A DNA stretch of 64,000 bases from Leishmania martiniquensis (GCF_017916325.1 NC_090155.1:223501-287500), one strand, 5' to 3'. Positions 33,001 through 45,083 are shown, counted from the stretch's first letter. Notes: generated by a model from the letters alone, not told the origin. Translations and numbers: made by a program.

Positions 33001-35148
33001 TTAACCTCTCCCCCCTCCTCCCTCTCTCTTCTGTCCACCCTCGCGCTCTCACTCCTCCAAGAGTGGTACACAAGTGACGGTAAACGACACGGCAAGAACA
33101 AAAAGATAAAGGGGCGGCAACACGAAATAAAAAGGCTTGATAAGAAACAAAAACGAAGAGAGCTGCCGGAGAGGGAGAGAAAGCGAGAAAGAATTGCCGC
33201 AGCGCCATCGCAAGATTCGGGCCACTCTTTCGTAGTTCCCCCGTGCTTCACGGGTGTATTGTATTTTATTTTTCGTCTTCGTAACCCTTTCCTTCGCCGC
33301 CGAGAGCGCGATCAGCGGAACGGGACACAGCAAGCGAGAAGGAAGAAGCACAGGGTGGAAGAGCGCAAGCGGAACCGCAAAGGATCCCACCCTCCTCCTC
33401 CTCCTTTCACTGGCGGACCCCCTTTTCCTTGCTCTCCTCCCTCTCTCCTGATTGCGCGCCATTACGCGTTGAAGCACACAGATCCTTTCCTCGGCGATTT
33501 CCTGTTGCTTTCATCTATCTGTTTCGCCGAGAGTAGCACGAAAGATCGAAGAAGAGATAAAGAAGCACGAGACGAGGCATCTTACGTCTCCAAAGGATAA
33601 GAAGCGCGTACGAAGCAAAATCAAGCAAAGCTAAGCTCTTCTCTTCGATACGGCCTTCTGCCGGGGCTGCTGTCGTTTCTTTGCACAGACTCCTCCTCTC
33701 CTCGCCATCTGTCCCTTCACCATTGCCGCCACGAGCAGCCCACCCTCGTCTTTTTTTGCCCTCTCCACCTTGCAGCTTTCGCCAGGGGCGCCGCTTCTCC
33801 CCTCGGCACCCCCGCATTTTGCCTGCTCTCGCTCCTATTCCTTCTTCCTGTCACCCACGCATTGGGTTGGTGTAGAGGGAGCACAAAAAGGCAAACAACA
33901 GAAGATCACTGCAACCACCTGCAGGACGCGCTGAAGTGTATTCCTTTTTTTGTTTGTTTGTTTCCGTCAGCTCTCTGTTTCGTTTTTTATTTTTATTTTT
34001 CTACTCGCTTTTTGCGCTTGCGTCATCTTTCTCGCACGCCCCCCCTCCCCCCTCCCTCCATCTCGTTGTCTCTCCCTCCCTTCTTTCCGCCATCTATTGA
34101 TTCATTGTGCCCTCGCCCTGCATTTGCCCTGAGGCCTCCTCCTCTGCATCGCAGCTCTGGTGAGCACGTGTGTACTTCACTCTTTTTTTCCTCTTTTGTG
34201 CGTGTGCGCATCCCTTTATATTTCCTCTTTTTCAGCCCGCACTCTTTCTCTTACCTCCCCCTCCCCCACCGCCACCGCCACTCTTCCTGTTCTTTCCTTC
34301 ATTTTTTGTTTTTTTCTCTTTTTACTCGTCGCTCTCTCCCCTCTCTCTTTCCCTCTCCCACCCTGTCGCTTCATCACCACCACTATCACCACTGCAGCTG
34401 CTTCCTCTCCTCCTTTTTTCTCTTTCTGCCCTTGTGTGCCCTGACTATTTGCGTCGCTCTCGTCTTGCTGCTGCTGCGGACTTTTCTTTGATTTCGTCTG
34501 CGTTTTCGTTACCACTGAGTGTGTGTCTTACACACTTGTAAAACAGAGAGAAAGAGAGAAGAAAAGGGAGGCAGAGACACGTTGGCACTGTCACTGAGCT
34601 TATTCTTTCTTGCCACTTGCTTGTGTTGTCTCTTCCCCCGCCTCTGAGACACACACACACAAGCACACATCAAGCTGTTGGCGTCTTCTTACGCCTCGCC
34701 CTCTTCGTGGTTCTCGTCTCTCTTGCTGGCTTTATTTTTTACTTCGCTCGACCTCTTCGCGTGTTTACTCCTCCTCCTCCTTCTCTCTCTCTTCCCCTTC
34801 TCCCTTTCGAGTGTGTCTGTGTTTCTGTTTCTCTGTCGTATAGAGCACATCGAACCTTTTCTTTTTTTGGTCGAGCACACGGCTTGAGCCTCTTTGCACT
34901 CTGAAGCACATTTACGCAAGCGGAACACTCGGGACCATCGGGTGTTTGTCCATCCATCCATTCATCCTTCGTTGTCCCAGGCCATTAGCTTCTTTATCAG
35001 TGCCTTTGTGTGCGTGTGTCTGACTGCTTTCACCGTATCTTAATTTCGTTTGATTGTTATATTGAGCGAGACGACACGCAGGAGCGAACTTGCACACATA
35101 AAACAAAAACGGAAGCGCTTCTCCGCCTGCACGCCTCTTCCCCTTCTG

Positions 35149-35322
35149 TAATATATATATTTATATCTGTTGGTGATTGTGTCGTCGCACACACACAGAG
35201 AGATTCATATACGTATCCCTCTATCTATCTATATATATATTTAGCAAAGACACCTCTGCCGTCGAATCACAAGCACGCTTTTCTGCATTCAGACAGACAG
35301 TTGGATATACATATATATATAT
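35149..35322. repeat. Cluster of three (TA)n blocks at about 80-bp spacing
   Basis: TA runs lie at about 35149-35166, 35221-35241 (preceded by CTAT units) and 35305-35322. Between them are non-repetitive stretches of similar length. Confidence 0.85.
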
Positions 35323-36771
35323 CATCTTGGGTGAGCACAGAGACGCAACGATACGCGCGAGCACTCAAGAAAGGAGAAGCAGCAAAAGGTACTCGATCCC
35401 CCCACTCCCTCCTCCCTCGGCACGGTAACGGTGTTAAATTGTCTTTTTTTGTCCCCAGAGAACACCTAAGTGTTGTTCTTTCGTTTTCTCAGTGTGTATG
35501 TTTAGGAGTGGACTCGTTTCGTCCGCACGCACTTGGCGCTTCTAGCCCCATTCTCTTCCTCTGACGCGCCTCGAATCGAGCACGCGCGCTTGTCTCCAGC
35601 GCAAGTGTTCAACCCTGTCACCGCCACAAGCACCGCCTCTCCTCTTTGCGCCCATCAGCTCTTGAAGCACCGCTATTCCTGTGTTTCTCGTCCTTTTTTT
35701 CTTCTTTGTATGGTTCGTGTGTACGTCCGCCATTCCCTCGTGGTCTCGCGCTCAATTTCGGTGTGTGCGACTGTATGTGTGATCACTGATTAGCCCTTTC
35801 TTTGTCCACATCCTTTCTTCTTTTTTGTAGGTGCTATTCTCTTTCGCCCCCTCTCTTCCTCGCTACCCGGCCCCCCCCCTCTCTCTCTTTTCGTATACGC
35901 GCGCGTCTTTTTTCTTCTTGATCATAATTCGCGCTGTTTGTTTTCTCCCGCCTTCTCCGGGTCTTCAGCTCCGCGGCGTCCCTTCGCGTTTGTTTGCGCT
36001 TCAGCCCCCACATAAAATTACCTAAGCGCCCACGCACACAGGCAGAAGCGCCTCTCTACATTTTGGGGGGGCATCTCCTTTCTTCTGCCGCCTTCTTCGC
36101 TTCCTTTTTTTTTGTTCACGGTTGTGCTTCGTCGTCGGTCTCGTGCGGATCTTTGGGTCGCCCGCTTTCTCCCCGTTAGGGCGTGTGCGTGTGTGTGCGC
36201 GCGCTTTCTTCAGCGAACGCCAGGATCGCCTTCGTCTTTCTGCTTTTCTCGTCTCCATTTTTTTCTTTGGTTCCCGCTTTGCGTTTCATTTATTCGCTCC
36301 CATTTCGATCCGTCTGGGAATTGCCCCCCTCCCCCATTCCCCCAACGACTCGGTGTTGTGCCATCATCGCTGTTCCCGATTCTTCTCTAACTCGGTTGCG
36401 TTCCTCACGCTGCCTCCTCTTTTTGTTTTTCGTCTCTCTCTCTACAAGTCTCTCTGTGTGTCTGCCTGGTGATCGCGCTTCATTAACTGCCTCGTAGAGT
36501 GTGGCGGCTCGCGTGTGTCTGTCCGTAAGTGCTCAGTTCATCTGTGCGCACACTTTTCTACGAATTCGTTTGCCCGTGCGAGTCTCCTTCATATATGTAT
36601 CTCTCTGGCATCGTGTAGCCTCTCTCTTATTTTTTTCTGTTTCCTGGCTCAGCTGCGTGCCCCTCAACCGACTCAGCTCCCCCCTTCCCCCAGCTTGGTC
36701 CGTCTTGAAAAAGATACTCTGTTCTTCTCTCCGCGCTTTCTCTTCGTGTCGCCCTCTCCCTTCATTTTCTG

Positions 36772-36788
36772 TATATATATATATATAT
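36772..36788. repeat. (TA)n microsatellite
   Basis: An uninterrupted TA run in C/T-rich DNA. Confidence 0.9.
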
Positions 36789-37301
36789 GGTTGATTGCGC
36801 GTCCCCTTTTCGTTCTTTTTATTTCGTTAGCAGTCTTGCGTGTAGCTGGTTGTGTGTTGCTTTTCGCCTCTCTGCTCCTAACCCCCACGCACACAGCGCC
36901 CCCCTCACTCCCCCCTTCTCTCCGCCCCCCTCGTCCTCACCACTGCTCACTTTGCCCCAAGAGAACAAAACCGCTTCTCTTGCGCTGTCATTCTCTCGCA
37001 CAGGCACACACACACACACAACGCCAAGCTCTCCTCCTCTCACCCTTACATATCCGCGGATACGTGTGTGACGGAAGAAGTCTCTCTCTCTCTATTGTCC
37101 TGTCATCGCCGCCGGTGTCGTCCTTCGTTTTTGTGCTCTTTAGATTTTTGTATCGCCTTGGTGTCTTTACTTTTTTTTGGCCTTCTTCGCTTTTTTCCTC
37201 CTCCTCTTCTGCTGCTGTTGTTCCTTTGGCTGGTTGTAAATATTTTTTTTTTCAAGTTGCGGCTTTCGTTTCTCTATCGATTTCGTATCCCTCTTTCTGT
37301 C

Positions 37302-37324
37302 GTGTGTGTGTGTGTGTGTGTGTG
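37302..37324. repeat. (GT)n microsatellite
   Basis: One of the longest GT runs in the window (about 11 units). Confidence 0.9.
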
Positions 37325-39569
37325 CTTTGGCTTTTGCTGCGGTGTTGTCGGCTCGTGTGTTCGTCCTCTCTCCTCCCTTTCTCGCGGCCGTCGTGCGTCA
37401 TACTTTTCTTTCAGTTGCGTACGCGGGGGGTTGGGGGGACGTGTTCGCCTCGCTTTGGCTTACTTTCTGTTGTTCGTCTTTTTTTCTTCCGCCTGCGCCT
37501 CTCTCACTCACATAACTATTTTTTTGTTGAGTGTGGTTTTGTTTTCTTGTCTCGCTCCGTTGTAAGTTCTATTTGTTCTTGCGCACTTGAATTCCTTTCC
37601 CTGTCTTGTGTAGGCCCTCTCTCTTTCGGCGAAGCTTTCGCTTCTATTTCTTACTGATTCATTTTTTTCTGACTGTTTCGCTGCTCCCTTCTTCTTCGCC
37701 TTTCAGCTTGCGTCTGTTCACACGCCCTCCTCCTCCTCCCCCCTCTCTCTATCTTGAGAGCAACTGAGTGTGTGTCTGCGCTTATTCTTTTTTTTTGTTT
37801 CGGAAGGGGGGGCCTGGTTCTTTGGCGGGACGAGTCCTCCTCATCTCCTCTTACCACCACCGCAATCGCCTTTGCGCATCGGCTTCTCGCCGCATCTTCT
37901 TGCCCTCCCCTCTCCCTTTCAGTGCTTTCCTGACGCTCTCTTCCTCTGTCGCTTCCTCCTTGAACAAGGCGTGGTGTGGTATTCTCTGTCGCTCTCTTTC
38001 TTTTTACCAACTGTCTGAGCGCAAAGCCCGTGCCTGTCTGAACTGATCACGCTCTTGATCTCTCTCTCTTCCTTGTGTGCTCCTCTGCCACCACCACCAC
38101 CCGAGCAAAGCAGTTCATCATACAAAACTCACGTCACGCAAAAAGAGAAGGGGGCACAAAAACGCTTTCGAGAAGGCTGGTCTGCTCGAAAGCCTCTAAA
38201 CATTTTCCCCTCCCCTCTCCCCCTACCTCTCCTCCACCTCTTCCACCTTTCCTCTCTCCCTCTTTTTACTTGTCGCCGTCTTCCCTCTGGCCTCTCGCTT
38301 CACACTCTCAGATTGCATCTCTCTGTTCTGTGTTGTTGTTGTGTGTATTACGTGTCTCCCGCCACCCCACATCCTCTTTGCGCCCGCCTTTGCGCCAACG
38401 GCAGCACACAACTTCTGTTTTTTTTTTGCGACTCGCCTTCCCTTCTCCTTACTGTTCGTCATTTTCGCTTATTTTTTATTTTTTGATTTTCATTCTCCTC
38501 TCCGCCGCCCGCCGCTGAGGATACTGTCAGACTGCCACCTCTACCACTCTGCCCATCTCGAAATCCGCTTCCCCCCACCTGCTCTCACCTGCGCCCTTCG
38601 TCGCACGCTCAGACGGAAGAAAAAAAGGGCAGCATAGTACGGTCAGGCGTCGGCCTCCCTCTTTTTATTGTTGTTCGCTTCTGGAGCGTTTTTTAAACGC
38701 TTCCGCGTGTATTTTTTTTTGTACGTCGCCGCGACCTGAGCTTCTTGGACGAGTGTCGCACCCACCTCTTTCATTTTTCCTCCTCACCTCTCTCTTTGCA
38801 GCTCGTCCACAAGGGCTGCTCGTCTGCCTCTCTGTCCGTTGTCTTTTGGTGGATAATATCTGAGCTCGAAGCAAACGAGTCAAGAAAAAAGAGAGAAGGA
38901 AAAGGCAAGCCAAATTACGCACATCATCAACCACGTGTGTGTCTGTGAGAAGGGGAAGGGGAAGCATTCATCAAAGGCGTTGCTGAGAGGCCCTCAGTGA
39001 GAGTACGGCAGCTACAAAAAAAACCTGTCCCCATCTTTTATTACTATTATTTATTTGCGGCTGTGTTGGCGTGCGTGCGTGTGTCTGTGGGTGTGTGTGC
39101 GTGAACGTATCTTTGTGTGGAAGCCTTTTTCCGTTTTTGGAAGCATCAGCACATCGCTGCTTTCTCTCTCTTCCTCTCTTCCTGCATACGAACGTGTTTG
39201 TGCTTCGTTGCCGGATCGCTCCGCGGGCGTACGCTGACTCTTCGCTATTGCCCGCTGGCTCTCTTCGTTTCTTTCTCGAGCGGATTTGTCTGTGTGTGTG
39301 TGTGTTTTCTCACGCATCTCTTCCTTTCGCGCTCTCTGCAGTCGAGCGTACACGATCACGATACGCTGGTCTGTCTCGCTATCCCTCTCTCCCTCCCTAT
39401 TTTTCTCTGTATCTTGTCCGCATTCTTTGTTGCACTGAAAAAAAAGTACTTGTGCCACATTTTGTGTTGCGTCTTCCTCAATCTCTCTCCCTCTCTCTCT
39501 TATTTCTTGTCCTTGTGCGTGTCCTGTGTGTGCGCTACTGGTAAAGCCCCCCCGACACACACATACACA

Positions 39570-39595
39570 CTTTCCCTCTCACCCCCTCCTCCGAG
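39570..39595 (+). promoter_or_regulatory. Predicted spliced-leader acceptor of paralogue B
   Basis: A C/T tract (39571-39591) is followed by AG at 39594-39595. The 131-base leader to the ATG at 39727 has no ATG. A second, shorter tract closer to the gene could also serve. Confidence 0.5.
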
Positions 39596-39726
39596 AATCT
39601 GAGTGGGTGCCGAACATCCGAGTAGGCGCATACACGCAGGCATTCGCACGTGTGCCTGTTTGGCCACTCATCTAGTTGCGCCGCCTTTGCTGTTCTTCGT
39701 AAGAGACACCTTCGGCAAGAGCGAAA

Positions 39727-42700
39727 ATGGGCGCAGCCCCATCGCGCGAAGCGAAGCCGACCATTCGGTCGCTGCGCTACGGCAACCACGAAATTGGCCT
39801 CATCCCCATCACGCGCGCCTACTTCAATGACCAAAACCCACAGCTTCGCCAGCAATTCATTCGTGTTCGCAATGATCCGAATGTTCGCTACAGCCACACG
39901 CGCCGTCGCGGCTACAGCATGGCGGAGTTGCCCCCGGCGAGTTACACCGAGGCGGACCTCGAAGCTCTGCTGGACACGGTCGAGGGATCCTTGTTTGAGA
40001 CAAATGAGGAGATGCTCGACGCGGGTGCGCTGCCGGTGCCAATCATCAGCATGGCGCACCTCCAGCACCTCCTGCAGTGTGACGGGGAGGCGGACCCGTA
40101 CGATCCAACGCTCGAGAAGGAGCTGGAAGAGAACGACAAGCCCAGTCAGCCGCCCGCGTCTGTGGAGCCGTTTTCCTTAGGCGCGGTCGGCACGCCCTCG
40201 CTGCCGTCCCGCAACGGAGTCAGCTTTGGTGACCAGACAAGCCCCTCGAACCCATACCCGCCGCGTGAGACAACAAGCTGGCTGCGTTCCACGTCCATGT
40301 CCCTGCGCGCCTCCTCGTCGGACGACGCCGAGAACAACAGCTCCTTCCACCCAGCGTCGACCGCGTCTGCTACGGTGTCACTCAACGCCGCCGCTTCGCA
40401 CCTTCTGCTTCCCCCTTCCACGCCGGAGGCACCGCCGCAGAGCGAGAAGACGGCGAAGATGCCGAGCGCGGAGGACTGCGCCATTGACTGGTTCCTGAGG
40501 CTCAAAGGCTTTCTTCAGGCGCACCACCGCCGTGCGGACGAGTCCTGCTGCCCGACTGACAGTGCCGCCTTCAGCACCCCTGAGCAGTTGCTGTCCTTGT
40601 CCCAGTTCTATAAGTCCGAAGCATACCGGCGCTTTAAGCGTGCCGTGCGACCTGTGCCGTGCGCGCTACTCTTCATCTACGTCAACAATCGCGAAGAGCA
40701 TGACTGCTTCACGTTTCAGGGACACCGCGTAAACGTGATCGGGAGCTTTGACATGCGCACCCACGACGACGACCGCGACGACTTTACGCCGACTCTACAA
40801 ATCCGCAAAGCCATCTTGAAGGCCGCTGGTGACCGCACGCTGGAGCGTGTGCTTGCGCTGTCGACAAAATATTACCTGGACAGCTTTACCGAAATCGTGC
40901 TCCAGCAGCTGCAGCGACGTCCCTCGTCAGAGCTGTTGGCGGGCCTTGGCGAGGAGGCCCGGAATCTGCTGTGCGAGCTGCCCACCAGTGCCCTTATTGG
41001 TAGTTCGGAAGGATGCACGCCAACGTACGAGCCGGTTTCCATTGCCAGGGCACTATTCTACGAGCGCCTCACCAAGCTGCCCCTGGTGGTGTCGTCCCCC
41101 TTCAACAACTACCCCGCCCTCAAGTTCATCTACGACTTCACCTCCCTCACACACAGCATCGAGAACAGCCAGTTTGTCCGCCCAGGCGACCTGCGCTTGT
41201 GCACGTACGAGCGTGAAAAGGGCGAGCGCGGCATCATCTTTCTCTTCCACGGCCGCGCCCTCGCGCTCAGCTGGCTGTGGGCAACGACGCAGACACAGAC
41301 GTCTACTGTTCGTGACTCGTGGGCGCAGTACACCCTCTGCGAGCACACCCAGTCTCGTGAGCGGCGCGTACAGCATTGGTTGGCGACGGACCCGCGGGCT
41401 AAGACGCTGCTTGGGGACTCGGCCATCACAACCTGCTTTGAGCAACACCTCGAGCACCTCCACAGCGAGATCGTGCGCGCACGCAGCACCCCAACGGACG
41501 ACGCGACCTCGTGGTCTGACGCGCAGGAGTACAGTCATGACATGAAGCTGTACCGCATCTTCCTTTCCCCTCTCTGCGGGCCTCTGCTCACGACGGTCAA
41601 GACGGCGAAGCCCGATAGGCCCAAGGACCGCGGCAACGCCAAGAGATCGTCGGCCGCCAGCTCTGCGCCGAGTACCGCGGAAGGCAGCAAAGCATCGACG
41701 GGCTCTTGCAGTACGGCCGCCTCCGACCTCCGACTGATGATGATGGCGACTTCGGGGAATGCGCTGCCCTCGAACGGCCGCAACTACATGCAGGCGCGCG
41801 GCAAGAAGTCGCCGAGCACTCCATTGGCAGGCCTTAGCACGTCTGGGCGGACGCTCTCCACCTCGAACTTCTCCACCAGCGCTGCCACTATGGGTGGAGG
41901 CAGCAGCACTAGCGCTCCCCTTTACATGAGCAGCACCACGCAAGGCACCTTTCTGCACCCGCTCCCACCCCCGCCACCGCAACTCAACGGCGATGGTGGC
42001 GCGCGGGCGGCAATGCCGAGAGGTTTTGCGGCTCCTGCTGCCTTTGCAGGTCAGGGCACGCCGATCGCCGGTGTGAATGGCCCGGCACCCATCTACTTCA
42101 CTGACTCGCTGCATCTCCTGCCACAGGGGGTGCCGCCGTTATCAGATCCGCAGCAGCCGGGCTGCTTTTCGACCATGCAAGTTACCTCGCCAGCGGCCGG
42201 GCTTCCCTTCTCCATGCCATCCCCGCCGTGGCCGCTGCATCCCTTCATCCACTCGCCGCAGCCGCCACAGCCGATGGCGAGCTCACCCAGCCAGGCGTCT
42301 ACGACGGCCCCCACCTCATACGTTGTGCAGGTTTCCAGCAACGGCGTGCAGACGCTGATGCCCATCACATTCGCGTCGGCGCCAACCTCGCACGCGCCCA
42401 ACTGGAGCTCCCACGCCGATGCCCCACAACTGAGCCACACGAACGGGCAAAGCGCACCCCAATGCCCACCCATGGCGCCGTCGTTTTCGGCTACAATGAC
42501 GATGGCGAACGGGAAGGGCGACACGTCGTCGCTGTCGTCCTCGCAGCAGTCGTCTGGCAGCAAAAGTACGCCGTACGCGGGAGCGGCCAGCCATATCACG
42601 ACGACCCCCCAAAACCCACATTCGACTCACAGCCTCGACAGTGCCGCAACGGCGTCGTACTATAATATGGGGGACATTTTTGCCACTGGGCATGGCGGTG

Positions 42701-42888
42701 CCCCGATCACCACCCTCCCCCATTCGATGTCTCGATCGCAAACGACTGCGCCGGTATTCGCGGCGATGCAGCCCTCACCAGCGCAGCTGGCGAGCAACCC
42801 GACGCTGTGTTACGCCGCCCACCAAGCATACGTCCCCATCGGCTACTTCAGCACCTCTGTGTCGGGCTCTCCCCACACGCCGCAGTGA
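39727..42888 (+). CDS. Large predicted N-myristoylated protein, paralogue B of the three-member family
   Basis: A 1053-aa protein of unknown function. It starts MGAAPSRE (Gly2, Ser6). HEIGLIPITRAYFND is at 21-35 and LRQQFIRVRNDPNVRYSHTR follows. The next block, Y-T-E-A-D-L-E-A-L-L-D-T-V-E-G-S-L-F-E-T-N-E-E, is shared with paralogue C. RPVPCA is at 308-313, GHRVNVIGSFDM follows at about 334-345, and GDRTLERVL begins at 368. FNNYPALKFIYDF (about 459-471), SWLWATT ... DSWAQYTL, and HW..TD.RA...LG (His550, Trp551) complete the shared core, which ends at about residue 630 (LYRIFLSPLCGPLLTTVKT). The rest is Ser/Pro/Thr/His-rich and looks disordered. No transmembrane helix or named domain is seen. 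It shows the conserved core most compactly, and is the best query for a profile search. Confidence 0.94.
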   Translation: MGAAPSREAKPTIRSLRYGNHEIGLIPITRAYFNDQNPQLRQQFIRVRNDPNVRYSHTRRRGYSMAELPPASYTEADLEALLDTVEGSLFETNEEMLDAGALPVPIISMAHLQHLLQCDGEADPYDPTLEKELEENDKPSQPPASVEPFSLGAVGTPSLPSRNGVSFGDQTSPSNPYPPRETTSWLRSTSMSLRASSSDDAENNSSFHPASTASATVSLNAAASHLLLPPSTPEAPPQSEKTAKMPSAEDCAIDWFLRLKGFLQAHHRRADESCCPTDSAAFSTPEQLLSLSQFYKSEAYRRFKRAVRPVPCALLFIYVNNREEHDCFTFQGHRVNVIGSFDMRTHDDDRDDFTPTLQIRKAILKAAGDRTLERVLALSTKYYLDSFTEIVLQQLQRRPSSELLAGLGEEARNLLCELPTSALIGSSEGCTPTYEPVSIARALFYERLTKLPLVVSSPFNNYPALKFIYDFTSLTHSIENSQFVRPGDLRLCTYEREKGERGIIFLFHGRALALSWLWATTQTQTSTVRDSWAQYTLCEHTQSRERRVQHWLATDPRAKTLLGDSAITTCFEQHLEHLHSEIVRARSTPTDDATSWSDAQEYSHDMKLYRIFLSPLCGPLLTTVKTAKPDRPKDRGNAKRSSAASSAPSTAEGSKASTGSCSTAASDLRLMMMATSGNALPSNGRNYMQARGKKSPSTPLAGLSTSGRTLSTSNFSTSAATMGGGSSTSAPLYMSSTTQGTFLHPLPPPPPQLNGDGGARAAMPRGFAAPAAFAGQGTPIAGVNGPAPIYFTDSLHLLPQGVPPLSDPQQPGCFSTMQVTSPAAGLPFSMPSPPWPLHPFIHSPQPPQPMASSPSQASTTAPTSYVVQVSSNGVQTLMPITFASAPTSHAPNWSSHADAPQLSHTNGQSAPQCPPMAPSFSATMTMANGKGDTSSLSSSQQSSGSKSTPYAGAASHITTTPQNPHSTHSLDSAATASYYNMGDIFATGHGGAPITTLPHSMSRSQTTAPVFAAMQPSPAQLASNPTLCYAAHQAYVPIGYFSTSVSGSPHTPQ

Positions 42889-43049
42889 GAAGCACACACG
42901 CGCACGCCGACTCACCACAAACCCGTCGAAACGGCAAACAGCGGTGAGCTGCGGCTGCTGCTCCTCCTACTCTGTATTTCCTTTGGCAAACGAACGGCCG
43001 TCAAGGATGCTTTCTCAGGCTCCGCATCGGCGGATGTCACAGCGTCCGC

Positions 43050-43063
43050 AAAAAAAAAAAAAA
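43050..43063. repeat. A-homopolymer run
   Basis: About 14 A residues, 160 bases downstream of the stop of paralogue B. Confidence 0.9.
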
Positions 43064-45060
43064 CATTTTTAAGAGTCTCTATGCTCATTGTTTTCCACGC
43101 ATGTGTATGTTTAGGGCGTGCAGAAGCCGCTCGCTCGTCAAGAGCTGCCCTACAATGGTGCGGCAGTGTCTGAGTGGTGGTGTGCCTGTCTTGCTGCGAC
43201 CTCTACCAATGGTATCCTGTGTGCCGCTTTCCCCTCCGCCTTCCCGTGAAGTTCTCTTCCTCTGCGGCTTCGCTAGGTGTTATGTCTTCTCTGTGTTTTT
43301 GTTTTGCTCGTTTGCAATGGTGATTGCCCCTCTCCGCATGTGCGCCTTTCTGTGCGACCGAACCCCATCCGCCCCCTTCTCACGCACATACACACACGCA
43401 CACGCCTTCTCTCTGTTTTGGCTGCTGTTTGTCGTCGCTTGCACAGCGTCGGTACGGTACCTGTTTCGCTCTTGTTCTTTGTGTTTGCTTCTGGGCGCTT
43501 TTCTTTTCTGTTGATGTGTGTACGTGCGTGGAGGGCAGACGGGGTGTTGCTCGTGTGCTCGCAGATCTCGCGTATGCCCCCCTCCTCTTCATGTTTATTG
43601 CTTGCAGATGCGCCTTTTTGTTCTGCTTCTTTTTTCCCCTCTCTCCCCTGACGCCCTTACGCGATCACGCACGCGGTCGCCCTCGAAGCGACTCCCCGTC
43701 GCGCAGCACTCCTGCGAACGCGAACGGGAAAAGACAGCGGGGGAAACCGAAAGCCCTGAAGCTCACGGGAACAGCACGTCTGCTTTGGTGTCGGCTTGCG
43801 GGGTATGGCAAATGCCTCACCAGGCACCATGCGCACGGGCACGGCCGGTTGCATCCACTCCCCCCTCCCCCTCAGTACTATCGGAGTATATGTGGGTATG
43901 TGTGTGTGTGCCGTCGTTACAACGTTTGTCTTTGAAATAAGCGTTGGGCCTCTTTCTCTTTATCTCGCCATCTTCGTGGGCTCCCCCTTTTTGGATGTGT
44001 ATCTTGGCTTCCTCCTCCTTCCTCCCTGCCCCACCCACCCCCGCGCACGCGAGCCAGCGAGAACGCGAATGTAAAAAGAGGAGATCATGAACTATGCGTC
44101 GGCGGCCGGGCAGCTGAGGGCTTGGGAGGTGGTAGCGCACGTCATTGGTAACAGCTTTCTGGATTTCTACTTCCACGATGGCGACTCTCGGTCAATTTTT
44201 TTTTGTTTGCTCTTGCCACGCTCATCCACACGCGTGCAGACACCCCTTACCTTTCTCCTTGTCTCCGGTGCTGCTTCCTTGTCGGTCTCTGCGTGTATAC
44301 CTCAGTTGTGTTTCCTTCGCGATGCCTCTTCCCGTGTGGGAGTCGCAGAGAAAGATTTGCAGTCGAGCCCTCTCTCGCTTCCTCGCCTCCGCCACCCTTT
44401 TATTTCGTTCTTAGCTTCTTTTCCTTCCCCCTCTCCCTCCCAACACGACCACGCGCACACACAAGCACACACCTGCGTGCGTAGAAACGGCATCCGTGTC
44501 GTACTTGTGCAAGCGCGGGTCTGTGCGCCTTGCCTTCGTGTGTGTGGTGCTTTTTTTTTCGGAGGGGGAGGGGGTGGCGTGGTGGGATGGCTGCCTGCCG
44601 TTTTACCTATGCCGCTTACGCGCCCACGCCTTCCGCCGCCATGCCCTCACCGGGAGGCCGCGACGAAGGGAGAGGAAGGCTGAAAGACGAAAACAAAGAA
44701 AAAGGGGGAAGCGTAGAAGACAGCGGGCGAGAGAGGCACACCGTCGCACATACACGAGTAGTCCACGTAGCACAGCCGCGAAACGGCAAAGGATATGGAT
44801 AAAGTTAATCGTGTATAGGTGGCCCATAAGGAAGGCGAGAGGAGGAGGGCGCTGCAAAAAAAAAAAGGTGGTATAGAAATGGCCACAAGCATTCACATAT
44901 ATATATAAACTTGTTGCTGGTCAAGTATCAGCTACGCTCACAAGAGCGGTGTCACGCCTCCACATCCTTTTTTTTGCATCCACGCCCCTTCTATCACCCT
45001 ATAGTTGGGGGTGACTCTCTTTCTTCGTGGCGTGCCTACGTGCGGCCGCACACGCTAGTG

Positions 45061-45083
45061 TGTATATATATGTATGTATATAT
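45061..45083. repeat. TA-rich block
   Basis: TA runs interrupted by TGTATG. Another short TA run lies 160 bases upstream (44897-44907). Confidence 0.85.

Larger units (their letters stand above)
33001..39726. other. 16.9-kb non-coding region, last part
   Basis: No gene is supported. A purine-rich block at about 33060-33220 sits in otherwise C/T-rich DNA. Three TA blocks lie close together at 35149-35322, with another at 36772-36788 and a (GT)n run at 37302-37324. From 38.9 kb the DNA leads into the acceptor region of paralogue B. Confidence 0.6.

Noticed and set aside
32848..33600. 250-codon + frame with a highly charged middle
   Set aside because: The start lies in a GT repeat and the charged part is the translation of a purine-rich patch.
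36515..37657. 380-codon open frame on the + strand
   Set aside because: It is long only because C/T-rich DNA rarely forms stop codons. The product is Phe/Leu/Ser/Cys simple sequence and includes a TA run and a GT run.
41053..42114. 353-codon minus-strand frame under paralogue B
   Set aside because: It is antisense shadow of a GC-rich gene; the + frame has conserved family blocks and a good start.
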